DNA of 64,000 nucleotides. It comes from Heterohyrax brucei (lineage: Eukaryota; Chordata; Mammalia; Hyracoidea; Procaviidae). The position numbers and the translations under genes are program-made. Location of the stretch: NCBI GenBank assembly GCA_028571685.1, contig CM053148.1, positions 84,838,001 to 84,902,000 on the forward strand, written 5' to 3'. The notes beneath the pieces were generated by a model. The model saw only the letters and a program-made list of their open reading frames with translations, did not search any database and had not been told where the DNA came from. This document shows, piece by piece, positions 23,455-34,799 of the stretch; the stretch's first letter is position 1; each line of letters opens with the position of its first letter.

Positions 23455-24335
23455 GTTGTGTGTTAAGGTTATAGACTTTCACTGTACTTACTCAATTTGT
23501 ATGCTTAGCAAATAATCACAGAGATTGATAGATACCAAGAATGAATACCAGGAATGGAAGAAGGTGTATTAAAAATCTGTGTTATGTAGATGACACAGCA
23601 TTGCTTACTGAATGGAAGAGGTCTAGAAGCTGTTACTGATGAATATCAAAAATTACTGCTTTCACTACAGATTACACCTGAGCATAAATAAAACAGAAAT
23701 TTTCACATCTGAACCAATAAGCAACATCATGATAAATGGAGAAGAAATTAAAGTTGTCAGGAACGGCATTTCCTTTGCACCCACAACCACCTCACTTGAA
23801 CTCTGCAGTCAAGTAGTCAGGTGAAGTATTCTATTGAGAAATAGCCTACAAAACATCTCTTTAAGCCCTCAAAAGCCAACAACAGCACTTTGACGAGTAA
23901 GATTCCTGACCGAAACCACAGTCTTTTTCACCACCTCATATGCATGAGTTCGAGAGCTGGATAATAAATTAGAATTAAATGTCATTCAACTCCAAGAATT
24001 TGTGACATTCAATTATAATGCTGACAAAGAATGTTGACTACACTAAGCGTCACGAGAAAGAACAAATCTGTCTTGGAAGCGGTACAGTCAGAGTGCTCCT
24101 TAGAAGTGAGGATGGTGGACCTTTGTTACCAGGATGGAGCAGTCTCTGGAGGACAGCATGCTTGGTAAAGTAGTGGGTCAGAGGAAAGGAGGAAAGTCTT
24201 CAGCAGGATAGATTGCCACAGAGATTGTGACAGTGAGTTCCAACACAGCAGTGATTTCAAGGATGGCATGCTGTACACATAGGGCCACCATGAGTCAAAC
24301 TGACTAGAAGCCTCCTAACAAAAACCACAACACAC
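23455..24335 (+). mobile_element. RTE/BovB LINE fragment
   Basis: RTE blocks such as 'CYVDDTALLTEW'-like and 'LHLSINKTEIFTSEPISN' are followed by the usual 3' part ending 'gggccaccatgagtcaaactgac'. Degenerate. It lies in the 5' flank of copy B and has no match at the same place upstream of copy A. Confidence 0.8.
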
Positions 24336-24702
24336 ACATCAAACTAGAAATGGAGACAAATGAGAGCTCCACATACCATATATTATTTACTGATTTGTTT
24401 GAAATTCAGTTATGTTTTTTGACTACGATTGTATTGTCTCAAGAGCACTTGGGAGGATTGTTCGCCATCACCACTATTCATTGTAAAAGATTTGATGGAA
24501 ATTCTTGTGTGTGCTTTCAGGCAGGGCCTTATGCTGCTCACTACAGTGTGTGGTTGGAGCCATCTAATTCTTATTGAACCAAATTATAGTCACTATCCTC
24601 GTCTTGAGACTCTTAAATTCATATTCTCCTAATTTGATTTCTTTCCAAAATTAACCAAACCTACTCATTTTTCTTTTTCTGAATTCAGGATCTCTTTGCC
24701 AA

Positions 24703-24748
24703 ACTCGATCCGACTCAACAGCACTTGGCTTCGGCTTGCCAAACTCAA
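24703..24748 (-). mobile_element. Short SINE-tail element
   Basis: 'gatccgactcaacagcac' then 'ttggcttcggcttgcc', flanked by 'gccaaactc' on both sides, which looks like a target-site duplication. Confidence 0.75.
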
Positions 24749-25256
24749 ATAACTAGTAGGTTTCTTCAGCCACCTGCCATCACCCCCACCACTTCATAGG
24801 CTCACTTGCCTGCCAAGAAAAGAGATACTTTGAAGAAGGAGCAACCTCCAGGTCAATATAACATTCGATGACATAAAAAAATTATCTGATTTTCCTAACA
24901 GTGGCACATGCTTGTGTTGTGTTGATGATTATCATCCTTTATTTCTAGATCAATCTACCATACCCTTGTTTCTGGATCAATCTACCACACTGGTCTCCGT
25001 TTACAATTAACATTATTTCTTGTCATAATTTGAATCAAATTTCCCATTTCAAGGAATGGGAGCAACTGAAAATGCAACAACAACAACAACAAAATCCTAT
25101 TGAAGCTCCCGACATGCAGAGAATTGTTCTTTGCCTTTATCCGTTATATCGTTCTTTCTAACAATCCAGTTCATAATGAATTTAATTCAGTAAGGGTTCA
25201 GTGTGTGCGGAACTTAAATTCTGAAATTTCATTTGGATCTTCACTTCCTGGCCTTA

Positions 25257-25313
25257 GCCAAGTGCCAAGCCCCGTCGAGTCGGATCCGATTCATGGCGAC
25301 CCTAGTGGCCAGG
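25257..25313 (+). mobile_element. Short SINE-tail element
   Basis: 'gccaagccccgtcgagtcgg' followed by 'atccgattcatggcgaccc'. The paralogous flank of copy A has a different, longer insertion about 35 bp away (52881-52983), so the two are independent. Confidence 0.8.
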
Positions 25314-26827
25314 ATATCTTATTTGTTAATCCAATTCCTCGGTTATTTTTATGTGTTTCCAAGTATTTGTTGGTACAAGTTTTCTTTTAAGAAATTAATT
25401 GGTTTTTTTCCCTTAAAATTTATGCCAAGAATTTCTTTTTTTTAAAAAAAAACATTATCATCACAGTACTATGCATTACAGCACTCAGAGGAACAGCAGT
25501 GTTCACGGAATACTAGTTAAGTATTTCCGTAGCCTATTTAATCTGGGGTCAATATTGATTTTCTTCTTGAAGCCTGTTGCATCTATTGGGCATTTATGGC
25601 ATCCTTCTTGCTTGTTATCTCCATTTTATCCCAAGTCCAGACTTGTTTAACTGACCTCTTTTATTTCTCCATAATTTCCTTAAAAGAAATCCTTTCTAGA
25701 GTTCATTTCTACCTGTAAGATTTTGCTCCGTTTTCTCTCCTACCTCCAGAAATACAACTCTTAGAGCATCTTGATCTTAGCCATTGTTTAAAACATACCT
25801 CTCATTCCTTTCCATCCATAAAGGCTTTATCAAGCATCCCATGAAATAACTCCCTATGCACTCTGATGCTTGTCTTAGCTAGTACTGTTAATCTTTAGGA
25901 GTTCTATTCCAGAAAATTGGCTTCCCAAGGGAGAATGTTGATGTGAAGGAACTGAATATTCATCTGCTTTACCTTTCTCTCCAAGATAAGCTGGAACAGG
26001 TTACTTGTAGGTATTTTCAAAAGGAAGAACTAATAAACACATACTGTGATCATGTTCAGGGTACAGTTATTCTTGTGTATTTCTGAACTTTATTCTGGAT
26101 TAAGAATGAGCATTTATATCTGAGGTAAATTGTTTAGAATTTATGTTTATGTGTGACTTTGGTAGCCACATATAATTATTTTGAATTTCTGGTCTTGTAA
26201 TGATCATGCTAAACCCATATTTTTACAGCATATATTTTTCTCTTCTGTATCATAGCTGTTTCATGTGAACACAGTGTATTTTCAAGCTGAACAGTTTCAT
26301 GTCTTCTTGGATGAACTCCAACTGGAGTTACCTGTAATTGATATCTTAGGGACCTTACTTACAGAGTTAATCTGGCTTCCCTCATGCACTGTAAATAAAT
26401 AAAACCATAAAAACACCTAATCTAAGATATTTCTGCAGCTAAGGCAAATATGCGGCATCTGTTCAAATCTGTGTGGAACTACAATTCCACTCACAATTCC
26501 ATTGCTAACTTTCTGTATACCTTTGTTTTAGCTATTTTCTGCTTTCACAGGAGGCACTCGAATGTGTGTTTTTTTTCTTTGGGGTTGGAGCAGCGATGCA
26601 GTACTTCAGTACCATTTTCAAGAACCACACAAATGTCAAGTACTCTTGGGATCTGCATCATCTTTGTTACAGGGCAACAGTCTCCCAGTGTGCAGTTCGT
26701 CTCCAGTGTAAAAAGCTCACAGTGGATCTTATCCGATCTTATCTGGAAGGAGTAACAGAGCTTTACATACAAATGCTGCTGTAAGGTCCATGCTTTCGTG
26801 CTTTATGCTCCCCAGTGCATTTGTGGA

Positions 26828-26985
26828 AACCTTGGTAGCATAGTAGTTAAGTGATACATCTGCTAACCAAAAGGTGAGCAGTTCAAATTCATCAGGTGCT
26901 TCTCGGAAACTCTATGGGGCAGTTCTCCTCTGATACACAGGGTCTCTGTGAGTTGGACTCGACTAAATGGCAGTGGGTTTCTAGA
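26828..26985 (+). mobile_element. AfroSINE
   Basis: 'ccttggtagcatagtagttaag', 'ctaaccaaaaggtgagcagtt', 'gcagttctcctctg' and 'gttggactcgactaaatggc'. Absent from the paralogous flank of copy A at about 54260. Confidence 0.9.
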
Positions 26986-27185
26986 GGATTTACAGATTAG
27001 CTTTGGGTTTTATTTTATTTTGCTTTTTGCACCACAGGTATTCCAAACTGAATAAGTATTTATTCAGATTTGTTATTATTGTTAAGCGTGTATCTCAAAA
27101 TCTAGTAAAATGCTACCAGTTCTTAAAGTCAAAAATGTTAAGGTTTTTAAAGTCATTGGAACTTGAAAGACTTGTTGTTTTCAAT

Positions 27186-27960
27186 AATTTATTTGTTTAT
27201 TTGTTTTTATTGTGATTGACTGAAAGTGCACACTCTAATTTAAATGTGTACACCCACCTGTCTGCAGCTACTTCTGCTCTCCTTGCCCGGTGACAGCACA
27301 CACCTCCTTTCCAATCTATACATGTAATGTTCTTTAATAATCTCCTGTCCCCTCCACTCTACCCTCTCCACTCCCTTCTAGTAAGAGGCCAGTAAGATGA
27401 CGTTTTATAGATGCAGAGAAACATAAAGTACACAGATGATATGGTCACTCTGTGTCCCTGATTCTAATCCACTTCTGTCCAAAGAGTTGACCTCAGTAAT
27501 GATCTGTGATCAGGGGCAGCATCAGGTCTAGAGGCCATGCTCCTAGCGGAACTCCCAGGATTTTGGACCACCAATTGGGGTATTTTAGCGGAATTCTTAG
27601 GGTGCACTCCTCTTTTTCTCATGTTGTGGCTGGGACTTGACATTATGAGCCCCATCATGGCTGTCGTTGGTGGTAGCGAGATAACATCCAGCAATTCTGG
27701 TCAAATGTTGATATAGTCACCCATTCACAGAAGTCCTTCTGTCTTCTGGGCCCTTTTTCCCTCATGTCATTGTTGTACTCGATGATCATCTGTTCCAGCC
27801 GAGTTGGGAGCATTTAGTGTACCTCAGATGACAGCTTGTTAGCTTTTAAGACCCCAGATGCCAGTCACCAATATGGGGTACAGAAGACTCTCTTAGCAAT
27901 ATGCTAGTTATACTAATTAGCCTCAATGTCTCCTGAAGCCATAGTCTCAGGATCAATTGC
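27186..27960 (-). mobile_element. L1 3'-UTR-type fragment at the B/C junction
   Basis: Longer member of the family at 22445 and 60590, extending to 'gcttttaagaccccagatgcc'. It covers the boundary where the plus-oriented flank of copy B meets the inverted flank of copy C. Confidence 0.65.
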
Positions 27961-28019
27961 AAGTTTCTGACCTGAGTTATTAGGGAAAACCATACTATAC
28001 ATTATTTGTTGTGTACCAC

Positions 28020-28808
28020 ATGTACCACAGTTACTTTGAGGATTGAGAGTGCTGTGAACTTTTTAAGTGCTGTGAACCTTTTAAGATGAAAACGTCATAT
28101 TGCCAGAAATTTCCTATACAGAATGCAAATGAAATGAGATAATTGGAAAGAATATTAACATTGAGCCTGGCAATATTTTTACCTATCAAACAATCAGATC
28201 TGTCAAAATTCTTAGAAATATCATATTTTAAATTTACAGCCATTCATTTCTCTTCTGATTTGACTCTGGCTATGACACCTCTTTGAAGTTGTCTTCCATG
28301 TCAGTCAAACAAGGAGGATGGACTGGACAGATAATACTTTTAACTCTGCATTATTTTGAAACCATAAACCATCTCTCCTAGATTGGAAAGGATGGTGCTG
28401 TTGGGGAAGGGGGCACTGTGACAGCCCTCCAAGGAGGATAACCTTGCAGAATGCACTTGGATCTCTGCCCTGAATCTCCCTCCTAGGAAGAACCTTCAAG
28501 GTACTCTAAAATCTCACTTGCACTAGGGATGCTAAGGGAAAAGAGTGTGGTCCCAGAAGTCAGCAGAGGGGAGGGTGCAGTGGAAACCAAATCCTTCTCC
28601 TCTTAGGATCCCCAGCCATATAAATCACAGGTCAGTTTCCCCAAGATTGTTAAACTGGTCACTCAGATTAGGCTGAATTTTCCCTGCCTGAGTTCTACAG
28701 TGAAGAGTGAAGTTTAGCAACAACTCAGCCCACGGGGTGGTGTCTTCCGGGATGCAGAGGCCACCAGGAGGGAGGAGAAAGGGGGATGAAGAAAACCCAT
28801 TCCAGTAC
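28020..28808 (-). repeat. Inverted 5' flank of copy C
   Basis: Reverse complement of the 49300-50100 flank of copy A: 'gaaatttcctatacagaatgcaaatgaaatgagataattggaaag' (in pieces) and 'aaacaaggaggatggac' have reversed matches at 49795-50065. This fixes the direction of copy C as opposite to A and B. Confidence 0.8.
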
Positions 28809-28815
28809 TATCTAA
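28809..28815 (+). promoter_or_regulatory. Mutated TATA box of copy C
   Basis: TATCTAAGGAAGG stands where copies A and B have TATATAAGGAAGG, in the same 'tacta..' context. The single A-to-C change should weaken TBP binding. Confidence 0.6.
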
Positions 28816-29436
28816 GGAAGGCCAGGGATACCCATTTCTCGCACTCCCCTGAAAGCTGGTATGACTCTGCTGTGACAGAAAACCAGGGCATGCAGCAAGG
28901 CTGAGAAGGCAGATTCTTGCAGAGAGAGAAACACCTTGGCACAGCTGTCAGGTAGAAGCTAGAAGCCAGGCAGCAATCCCCCCAAGGTGCATCCAACTCT
29001 ATGCTGAAACAAGAAGTCCTGCCCACCAGCAGAAATGTAGCACCTCCTCTCCATCAACTCCAGAATCCTAGCTGCCATTGGCTTCGGGCAAAATTTCAAA
29101 GAATACTTGCCATTGCAGTCAAGTGCTTTCTGACTCTTGGTGACCCTATCTATAGAGTAGAACTGCCCCCCACCCAATAGATATGAACTGCCAACCATTT
29201 CATTAGCAAAAATATCACTTAATGCCTATGCCACCAGTTTTTCCTCAAAAAATAATAGTAACTGGCATCCTAAACAAGATGTCAATTAAACAGAGAGAGG
29301 CCCTAGAGACTTAGCACTCAGGGCACAGATGATAGGTAGCCCCGTTACTCAGTGCGCTGCAGCAGGCAGTGTCTCCTGGACCTGGACCACAAAGAGCTGC
29401 CCCCCCAAGGTCCAGAAGGCACCTGCTAAGAAGAAA
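28816..29436 (+). pseudogene. ADAMTS1-like copy C, leader region
   Basis: 'aaggtgcatccaactctatgctgaaa' (in two parts) matches the reversed copy A leader ('aaggtgcctccaactctgcactgaaa'). 'gcagtgtctcctgga' then 'ctggaccacaaagagc' matches the block just before the A start codon. An AfroSINE lies at 29100-29245. Confidence 0.8.
29100..29245 (-). mobile_element. AfroSINE in the copy C leader (reads along the minus strand)
   Basis: On the minus strand: 'ctggtggcataggcattaag', then 'ggttggcagttcat', then the 'ggtcaccaagagtcagaaag' tail. It is the C-copy version of the insertion at 48873 and 22299. Gene orientation is inverted here, so the relation to the gene is the same in all three. Confidence 0.85.
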
Positions 29437-30056
29437 CTGAGGGAATATAGAGCCAGTGTGGTGGCTCTGTTGCTGGCAGCCTACACCTGTGTTGCTGCTA
29501 CTGCTCACAGTACGTGACTGAGGACAACCAGGAGCTGGTGCAGCCTCTGCTGGAGCTCACAGTGGAGAAACTAGACCAGGAGCCGTAGGCTTTATGCCTT
29601 TGTTTCCAGGTACACCTGGAGCTGCAGCCAGACCACTGTTTCCTGGCACCCACCTTTGCACTCCAGACCATGGGGCACAGACCAGGGCCTTAGGTGCAGT
29701 ACTCAGAGTCCCACGGCAAACTGGAGCACTGCTTCTACTCTGGCGTTGTGAATGGTGGCCTGCACTCAGCCTCAGCCCTCAGCCTCTGTGAGGGCATGTG
29801 CTGTGCCTTCCACCCACAGGATGAGGGTTCTTAATCCACCGTGCACCTGCCAATGACATCGTGCCCCTCAACACCTCAGCAGCTACAGTGCCACATTCTT
29901 CCGAGGAAGGTGGAAGCATGGAGGCAGAGGGTCCAAGTGTGGTGTTGTGAGTGATGAAACCCTGGCTACCAGTGGTGTGGGACCAGAAGGTAAGGTCACC
30001 AGGGCTTAGGGGTCACATCAAGCCTGGGAGCCAAGGTGCCATAAGACAGCCAACAG
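29437..30056 (+). pseudogene. ADAMTS1-like copy C, exon 1 (prodomain)
   Basis: Recognisable pieces include [41 protein letters not shown] and ALSLCEG. They are spread over different frames with in-frame stops ('agtacgtgactgagg', 'gccgtaggc', 'ccttaggtg'). The family start ATG is lost and the exon-1 donor has changed from GT to GC ('caacag|gcacc'). Dead copy. Confidence 0.88.
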
Positions 30057-30304
30057 GCACCAGCTTGAGACGAGTTCCTCTGTATTCTCTTTTCATTTCC
30101 CGCTGTCCTCACTTTCTCCATTTGAAGGACCTGGTAGGTTGACTCCTGTTGTCTGGCATGAGTACGTGTCTGCTGAAGGGCTATACATACATTCAGGGAA
30201 CCAGAAATGTGGCTGGAGTTTCAAGGTGGCGAACTCATGAGGGAGTTGATCAAATCCCCCTAGAAAAAGTAATTCCATTTTCTGAAATGATGAATGATCA
30301 TGAG

Positions 30305-31520
30305 CTGTTTTTGTTGTTAGCTGTCTTGGTATCAAGTCCTACTCACAGTGACCCTATGTCCCGCTGCCTGGGCCATGCTCACAATGGATGTGATGCTTGA
30401 GCCGATTGTCACAACCGCTGTGTTAATCAATCTCGTTAAGTGGCTTCCTCCTTTCAGCTGACCCTGTCATTGACCAAGAATGATGTCTTCCTCTTGGGCC
30501 TGAACCCTCCTGACAACATACCCAAAGTAAGTAAGTTGTAACCTGTCTTTCTTTGCTTCTAAGGAGCATTCTAGTTGCACCTTTACTATGACTGATCTGT
30601 TCTTACTTTTGGCAGCCCATGATATAGTTGGTATTCTTCACTAACACCACGATTCAAAGGCATTAATTCATCTGTCTCCCTTAATAATTTTTCAAAACTT
30701 GCAAGCTCATATGATGCATCTGAAAACACGATGGCCTGGGTCAGGCCCATATTTGCCCTCAAAGAGACATCTTTGCTTTTCAGCACTTAAAAAAGCTCTT
30801 TTGCAACATATTTTCTGAATGTAATTGGTCTTTTGATTTCTTGATTATTGCTTCCATGGATGTTTATTATGGACTCAAGTAAGTGAAATCATTGACATCC
30901 TCAGTCTTTTTTCCATTTGTCACACTGTTGCTTATTTGTCCAGTTGTAAAGATTTTTGTCTTTGTTATGTTGAGAAGCAATCCATACCAAAGGCTGTGGT
31001 GTTTGATCTTCATCAGCAAGTATATCAAGGGCTCTTCACTTTCAGTAAGCAAGGTTGTGTCATGTGCCTAGCATGGGTTTTTCATGAGTTTTCTTTCAAT
31101 CCTGATACTCCTTTCCTCATCATATAGCCAAGGTTCTCAGGCTATTTCCTCAGCAAAAAAATTGGAATAAATATATATGGAAAGGAGATAGCCCTGATGC
31201 ACACCTTCTTCAAACCATTCAGTATTCCCTTGTTCTGTGACATAATCAACAGAGGACAAACTTTTCTACAGGTTAGGGTGAAAAATCTTACTTATTTTGG
31301 ACATGTTGCCAGGATGGATCAGTCGCTGAAGAAAGACATCATGCTTGTCAGGATACCAGTGAAAAAGAGGAAGACATGGAAGAGGATGGACTGACACAGT
31401 ATTTGCAATAATTGGCTTGTGTATAACAACAATTTGTGCTCCTGGTGCAGGAATGGATAGTGTTCTGTTCTGTTGTAAATAGGTGTGCTATGATTTACAA
31501 GTGAATCAACAGCCCCTAAC
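30305..31520. mobile_element. RTE/BovB LINE with 5' inversion, copy C intron 1
   Basis: 30305-31130 reads as RTE on the minus strand and 31200-31520 on the plus strand ('acatgttgccaggatggatc' and on). This is the mirror image of the arrangement in A and B, as expected for an inverted gene copy. Frames 30867-31052 and 30586-30786 are RTE pieces. Confidence 0.85.
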
Positions 31521-32225
31521 AACAACACAGTGAAACCCTTTTACCTGGGAGAATTGGTAACTCCTTGACTGATGGTTAGATTATATATTAATACAGCAAT
31601 CAATGCCTCTGGAAAATAGTTTAAGTATGGTCAAAAGTACTTGCTAGTGGCTGATCAGCAACAGTAAGTGCAAATGGACTTTGAAATCGGAGCATTCATA
31701 CTTATGAGCTTTGAAGACCTACATAAAATGTAGAAGAAGCATATCCTTTGCTGTTGTCTTAGGCTAAAGGGTTAAATCTGGCTCTGAAATAGAAGATGTA
31801 AATTAACTGGATTGAGATTATCATGTGTCACTAGAAGTGGGTTGTGAAATTATATCCAAGTGGCAGATTCGACATTCAAATAGTGTTATATCGAGCACCT
31901 ACTGTTGGCCGGTGTGGAACCCTGGTGGCATACTGGTTAAATTTTCAACTGCTAACCAAAAGGTCAACAGTTTGAATCCAATAAGCATTCCTTAGAAGCC
32001 CGATGGGGCAGTTCTACCGTGTCCTCTAAGGACAATATGAGTCAGATATGAGTTCATGGCAATTGAATTATTATCTTGTATCATTCTAGACAATGAAGAT
32101 ACACCAGGAAAAAAAAGTGACCAAAAGCTCTCCTTACACTGAAATTAGCTAAAGGCGAGATAAGGGTACATACACAAACAATAAAACAGTAGATAAGTTT
32201 TACAAATGTCTAAGTATTACAAGTT
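31521..32225. other. Copy C inter-exon remnant with AfroSINE at 31914-32075
   Basis: Exons 2-7 of copy C are missing between exon 1 and exon 8. This stretch probably holds intron-7-type sequence, without a match I can prove. The AfroSINE (plus) has 'accctggtggcatactggtt', 'ctaaccaaaaggtcaacagtt' and 'gatggggcagttctaccgtg'. Confidence 0.6.
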
Positions 32226-32428
32226 CTTGGGTAGTATAAATGGTTAAAGCATTTGGCTACTGATTGAAAGACTAAAAGTTCAAGTCACCCAGAGGTGTCT
32301 TGGTAGAAAGACCTGTCAACCTACTTGCTAAGAACCAGACATCACCAGTTCTGTTTTAACACACATAGTGTCATGAGCAACCTAGTGGTAACTGGTAATG
32401 GCTGAGATGTACTGTAGTCACGGTACAA
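32226..32428 (+). mobile_element. AfroSINE, second subfamily
   Basis: 'gtataaatggttaaagcatt', 'ggctactgattgaaagacta', 'acccagaggtgtcttgg' and 'agaaagacctg' give the head and body of the longer AfroSINE variant. The tail is worn ('gagcaacctagtggtaactgg'). Confidence 0.65.
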
Positions 32429-32626
32429 GTCAGAAAGAGAGAATAAAATGTGTACGGAGTTCTGTTTTAACTGGGATGGTCAGGAAAACGGAAGTCTGTC
32501 TGTACTCCACCTTATAGCATTGCCTCTTCTAATGATAACGAGGGACAGTTTCTTAGCTATGATTGCACCAGTACCTTCCCTTGTTTATGTATTAACATTG
32601 GGTGTCTGTTCTCTTTTCCTGATTGA

Positions 32627-32793
32627 GGGTGGTACTCCAGGTAGCCCAGATTCCACCTCTGTCTCTGTACAAGGACAGTATGTGAAAACTGGCTGCAGTC
32701 GTATCATAAACTCTGGAAATTTGATAAATGTGGTCTCTGTAGAGAAAATGAATCTACACATAATAATACAACAGGATCAGTTACTAACACAAA
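32627..32793 (+). pseudogene. ADAMTS1-like copy C, exon 8 (Cys-rich/spacer junction)
   Basis: Reads GGTPGSPDSTSVSVQGQYVK then TGCSRIINSG, matching the ADAMTS1 Cys-rich segment, but three family cysteines are replaced (G, S, Y). A deletion after INSG shifts the frame of the following KCG-CGGNGSTC-like region. Confidence 0.88.
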
Positions 32794-32961
32794 GGAAGTT
32801 TTAAAACGATTTGCTCTCAAATTATCTTATGAGATTTAACTTATTTACAGGCCTAGTAAAACATATAATAGTTACTGATCATTAACATGTCTTCAAGTGA
32901 TGTCAAGGAATCAGCTAGTGAGCAAGGGCTCATTGTATCTATTTTTCTCCCTTTCACACCT

Positions 32962-33732
32962 GGGAGTCATTATAATGTCACAATTCGTACTGGAGCCATA
33001 AACCTTTAAGGGAAACAGAAGAATCAGTGAGAAGCAGAACAAACAGAACCTTTCTTACCATCACATCTGCCAATGGCAGATATCTCCTTAATGGTAACTT
33101 CACCTTGTCTACTTAAGAGCAAGACATCACACACCAGGTAGCAGTTTGAGGTACAGTGGATCCTCAGAAGGGCTGGAAAAGTACTGTTAGTTTTAGCTCA
33201 GTGAAAGAGAGTTTAACCATCCAGGTTCTTATCATGGACAATGCCCTTCCACCTTAAGATGAATATACTTACTTTTTGAAGGGGAAGAAGTCTTTTAATG
33301 CTATCCTTACTTGTCAGAAGAGATTACTGAAGAACGGGGAGAGTGTTCCAAGTCATGTGGATCTGGGTAATAGCAGACACAGGTGGGATATAGAGACATC
33401 AACAGGCAGCCTGCTACAGACTGTGCCAAGGAAGGGAAGCCAGCAAGTATCAGGCCCTGTGCACAGTGAACTGTCCCTGCTGGCATCTACAGAAGTAGTC
33501 ACCATGTTCTAAGACTTGTAGGACGGGTTTCAAAAAGAGACTCTTGAATACTAGAGAATTTGAAAAAAACAAACCAAAATATTAAAGGGAGTCCTTTGGT
33601 TAGAAAACCAGTACACCAGATAACAACCCAAGTCTAGAATACAGAACAGACATGTTGGTCCACGAGAGCTGTGACACTTTAAAGAAACCTAAACATTACG
33701 TCGACTTTTGCACAATCCTGGACTGCAGTTAA
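32962..33732 (+). pseudogene. ADAMTS1-like copy C, exon 9 (spacer and C-terminal repeats)
   Basis: DNA aligns with exon 9 from 'cctgggagtcattataat' (PGYHDI region) through the KKGKKSFNAI block. The end, at 33661-33732, keeps HESCDTLKKPKHY and DFCTILDCS followed by TAA at the family's normal stop. In-frame stops occur early ('cttaagagc' where the family has TTA GAG). A 108-bp L1 piece interrupts it at 33548-33655. The central thrombospondin repeat reads ESVPSHVDLG, so its CSxSC cysteines are lost. Confidence 0.87.
33548..33655 (+). mobile_element. Short internal L1 fragment inside copy C exon 9
   Basis: Closely matches 59034-59140 in the ORF1-ORF2 region of another L1 ('caaaccaaaatattaaaggg', 'agtcctttggttagaaaacc'). 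Neither L1 end is present. Confidence 0.85.
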
Positions 33733-34760
33733 TCAGGCTCAGGGATGAGGGAGAAACAAAGAGCAGAACGGCTGATGCACTGAAATTAAGAAGCCTGAAG
33801 TGACCCAATGTCTCTTGTAGGCTGTCAACCTGGAGTGTCAATGAGATGGGAACTTGGAAATAGATGCAAATAGGATTAGATCATGTGAATGTTCTGCCAT
33901 TTACAAATATAGTAGGATAATTACTGAGAGTTATTAGAATACGATAAGGCTGAAGGGTCTAATTGTTATTTCTTACATCTATTACAAGTTTTTTTTTTTT
34001 ATTAAAAGAAAGAGCTTTGAGGAGAAGGAAGAGTTACTAGCTTAAGAAAGATTACAACCTCTGTTTCCTGTTACTAATTAAATACTTAGCATCATGGGGT
34101 TTGGGAAAGGAGAAAAATGAGATTCTGAGTTTCAGACATGGCTTAAACTTTACCTTGTTAACTTGGGGAGAGAAGAACACAGAAGGGATCTTGGACTAGC
34201 CTTGAATTTTACCAATATGGATTCAGGGCACTTTCATGCCATAATTCCTAGCAAGAGCTTAGACTGTATATTCTCCACCCCGAGATAGACTCAATGAAGG
34301 AAACAACTCTGATGGCCCATCTTTAACTTTTTGTATAACTTTCACTTTTTGTTGTGTAATTAATTTTGGTGAAGAAATAATGAGGTGTAGTTTATAAGAA
34401 TGCATTCACCACACTGAGGCAGAAAGGAAACAGTGACATACCAGGGGCTCCAAAAACCAGAGCCACGGCACACTCGGTACCCTCTGCCTTTCTCTCCTCC
34501 TTTTATCAGCATGCCTTAGGGATGTAGATGTGAAGAAATTCTGTATCTCCAGAAAGTCAGATCACAAAACAAGAAAATAGTTCCAGCACAAGAAAAGATG
34601 CATAGAGTAGGTCCCAGGGGTTTAGCAACACTGTTTGACAATGTGGTAGCTTCTGAGGGGTAGCACGGCCATCCCCAGCAGCCACTCTGACAGCCGTATC
34701 CTGATGAAGGTCCTTCAAGCAAATCAGCTATGACAGAGAATACGTCTTCTTCCATAGGGA
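33733..34760 (+). pseudogene. Copy C 3' untranslated region and downstream homology
   Basis: Follows the normal stop. The last part, 34655-34760 ('catccccagcagccactctgacagccgtat' in pieces, 'cttcttcc'), matches the sequence just 3' of copy A exon 9 read on the minus strand (39155-39065). I assume the middle is old 3' UTR; no reading frame is supported. Confidence 0.6.
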
Positions 34761-34799
34761 TATACTAAAGTATATTACTATAATTTATATGTACCTTTC

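Larger units (their letters stand above)
24800..27180 (+). repeat. 5' flank of copy B, paralogous to 52650-54450
   Basis: Collinear non-repeat homology to the distal 5' flank of copy A. Examples are 'gttcataatgaatttaattca' versus 'gttcatgatgcatttcattca' and 'aattccattgctaact' versus 'aattccattattaact', and 'acaaatgtcaagta' in both (26629 versus 54080). No coding gene is evident; the 26450-26784 frames are not conserved at 53916-54161. Confidence 0.85.

Noticed and set aside
26450-26784. Overlapping 70-100 residue frames in the B flank
   Set aside because: The paralogous flank at 53900-54300 does not preserve any of these frames, so they are not coding.
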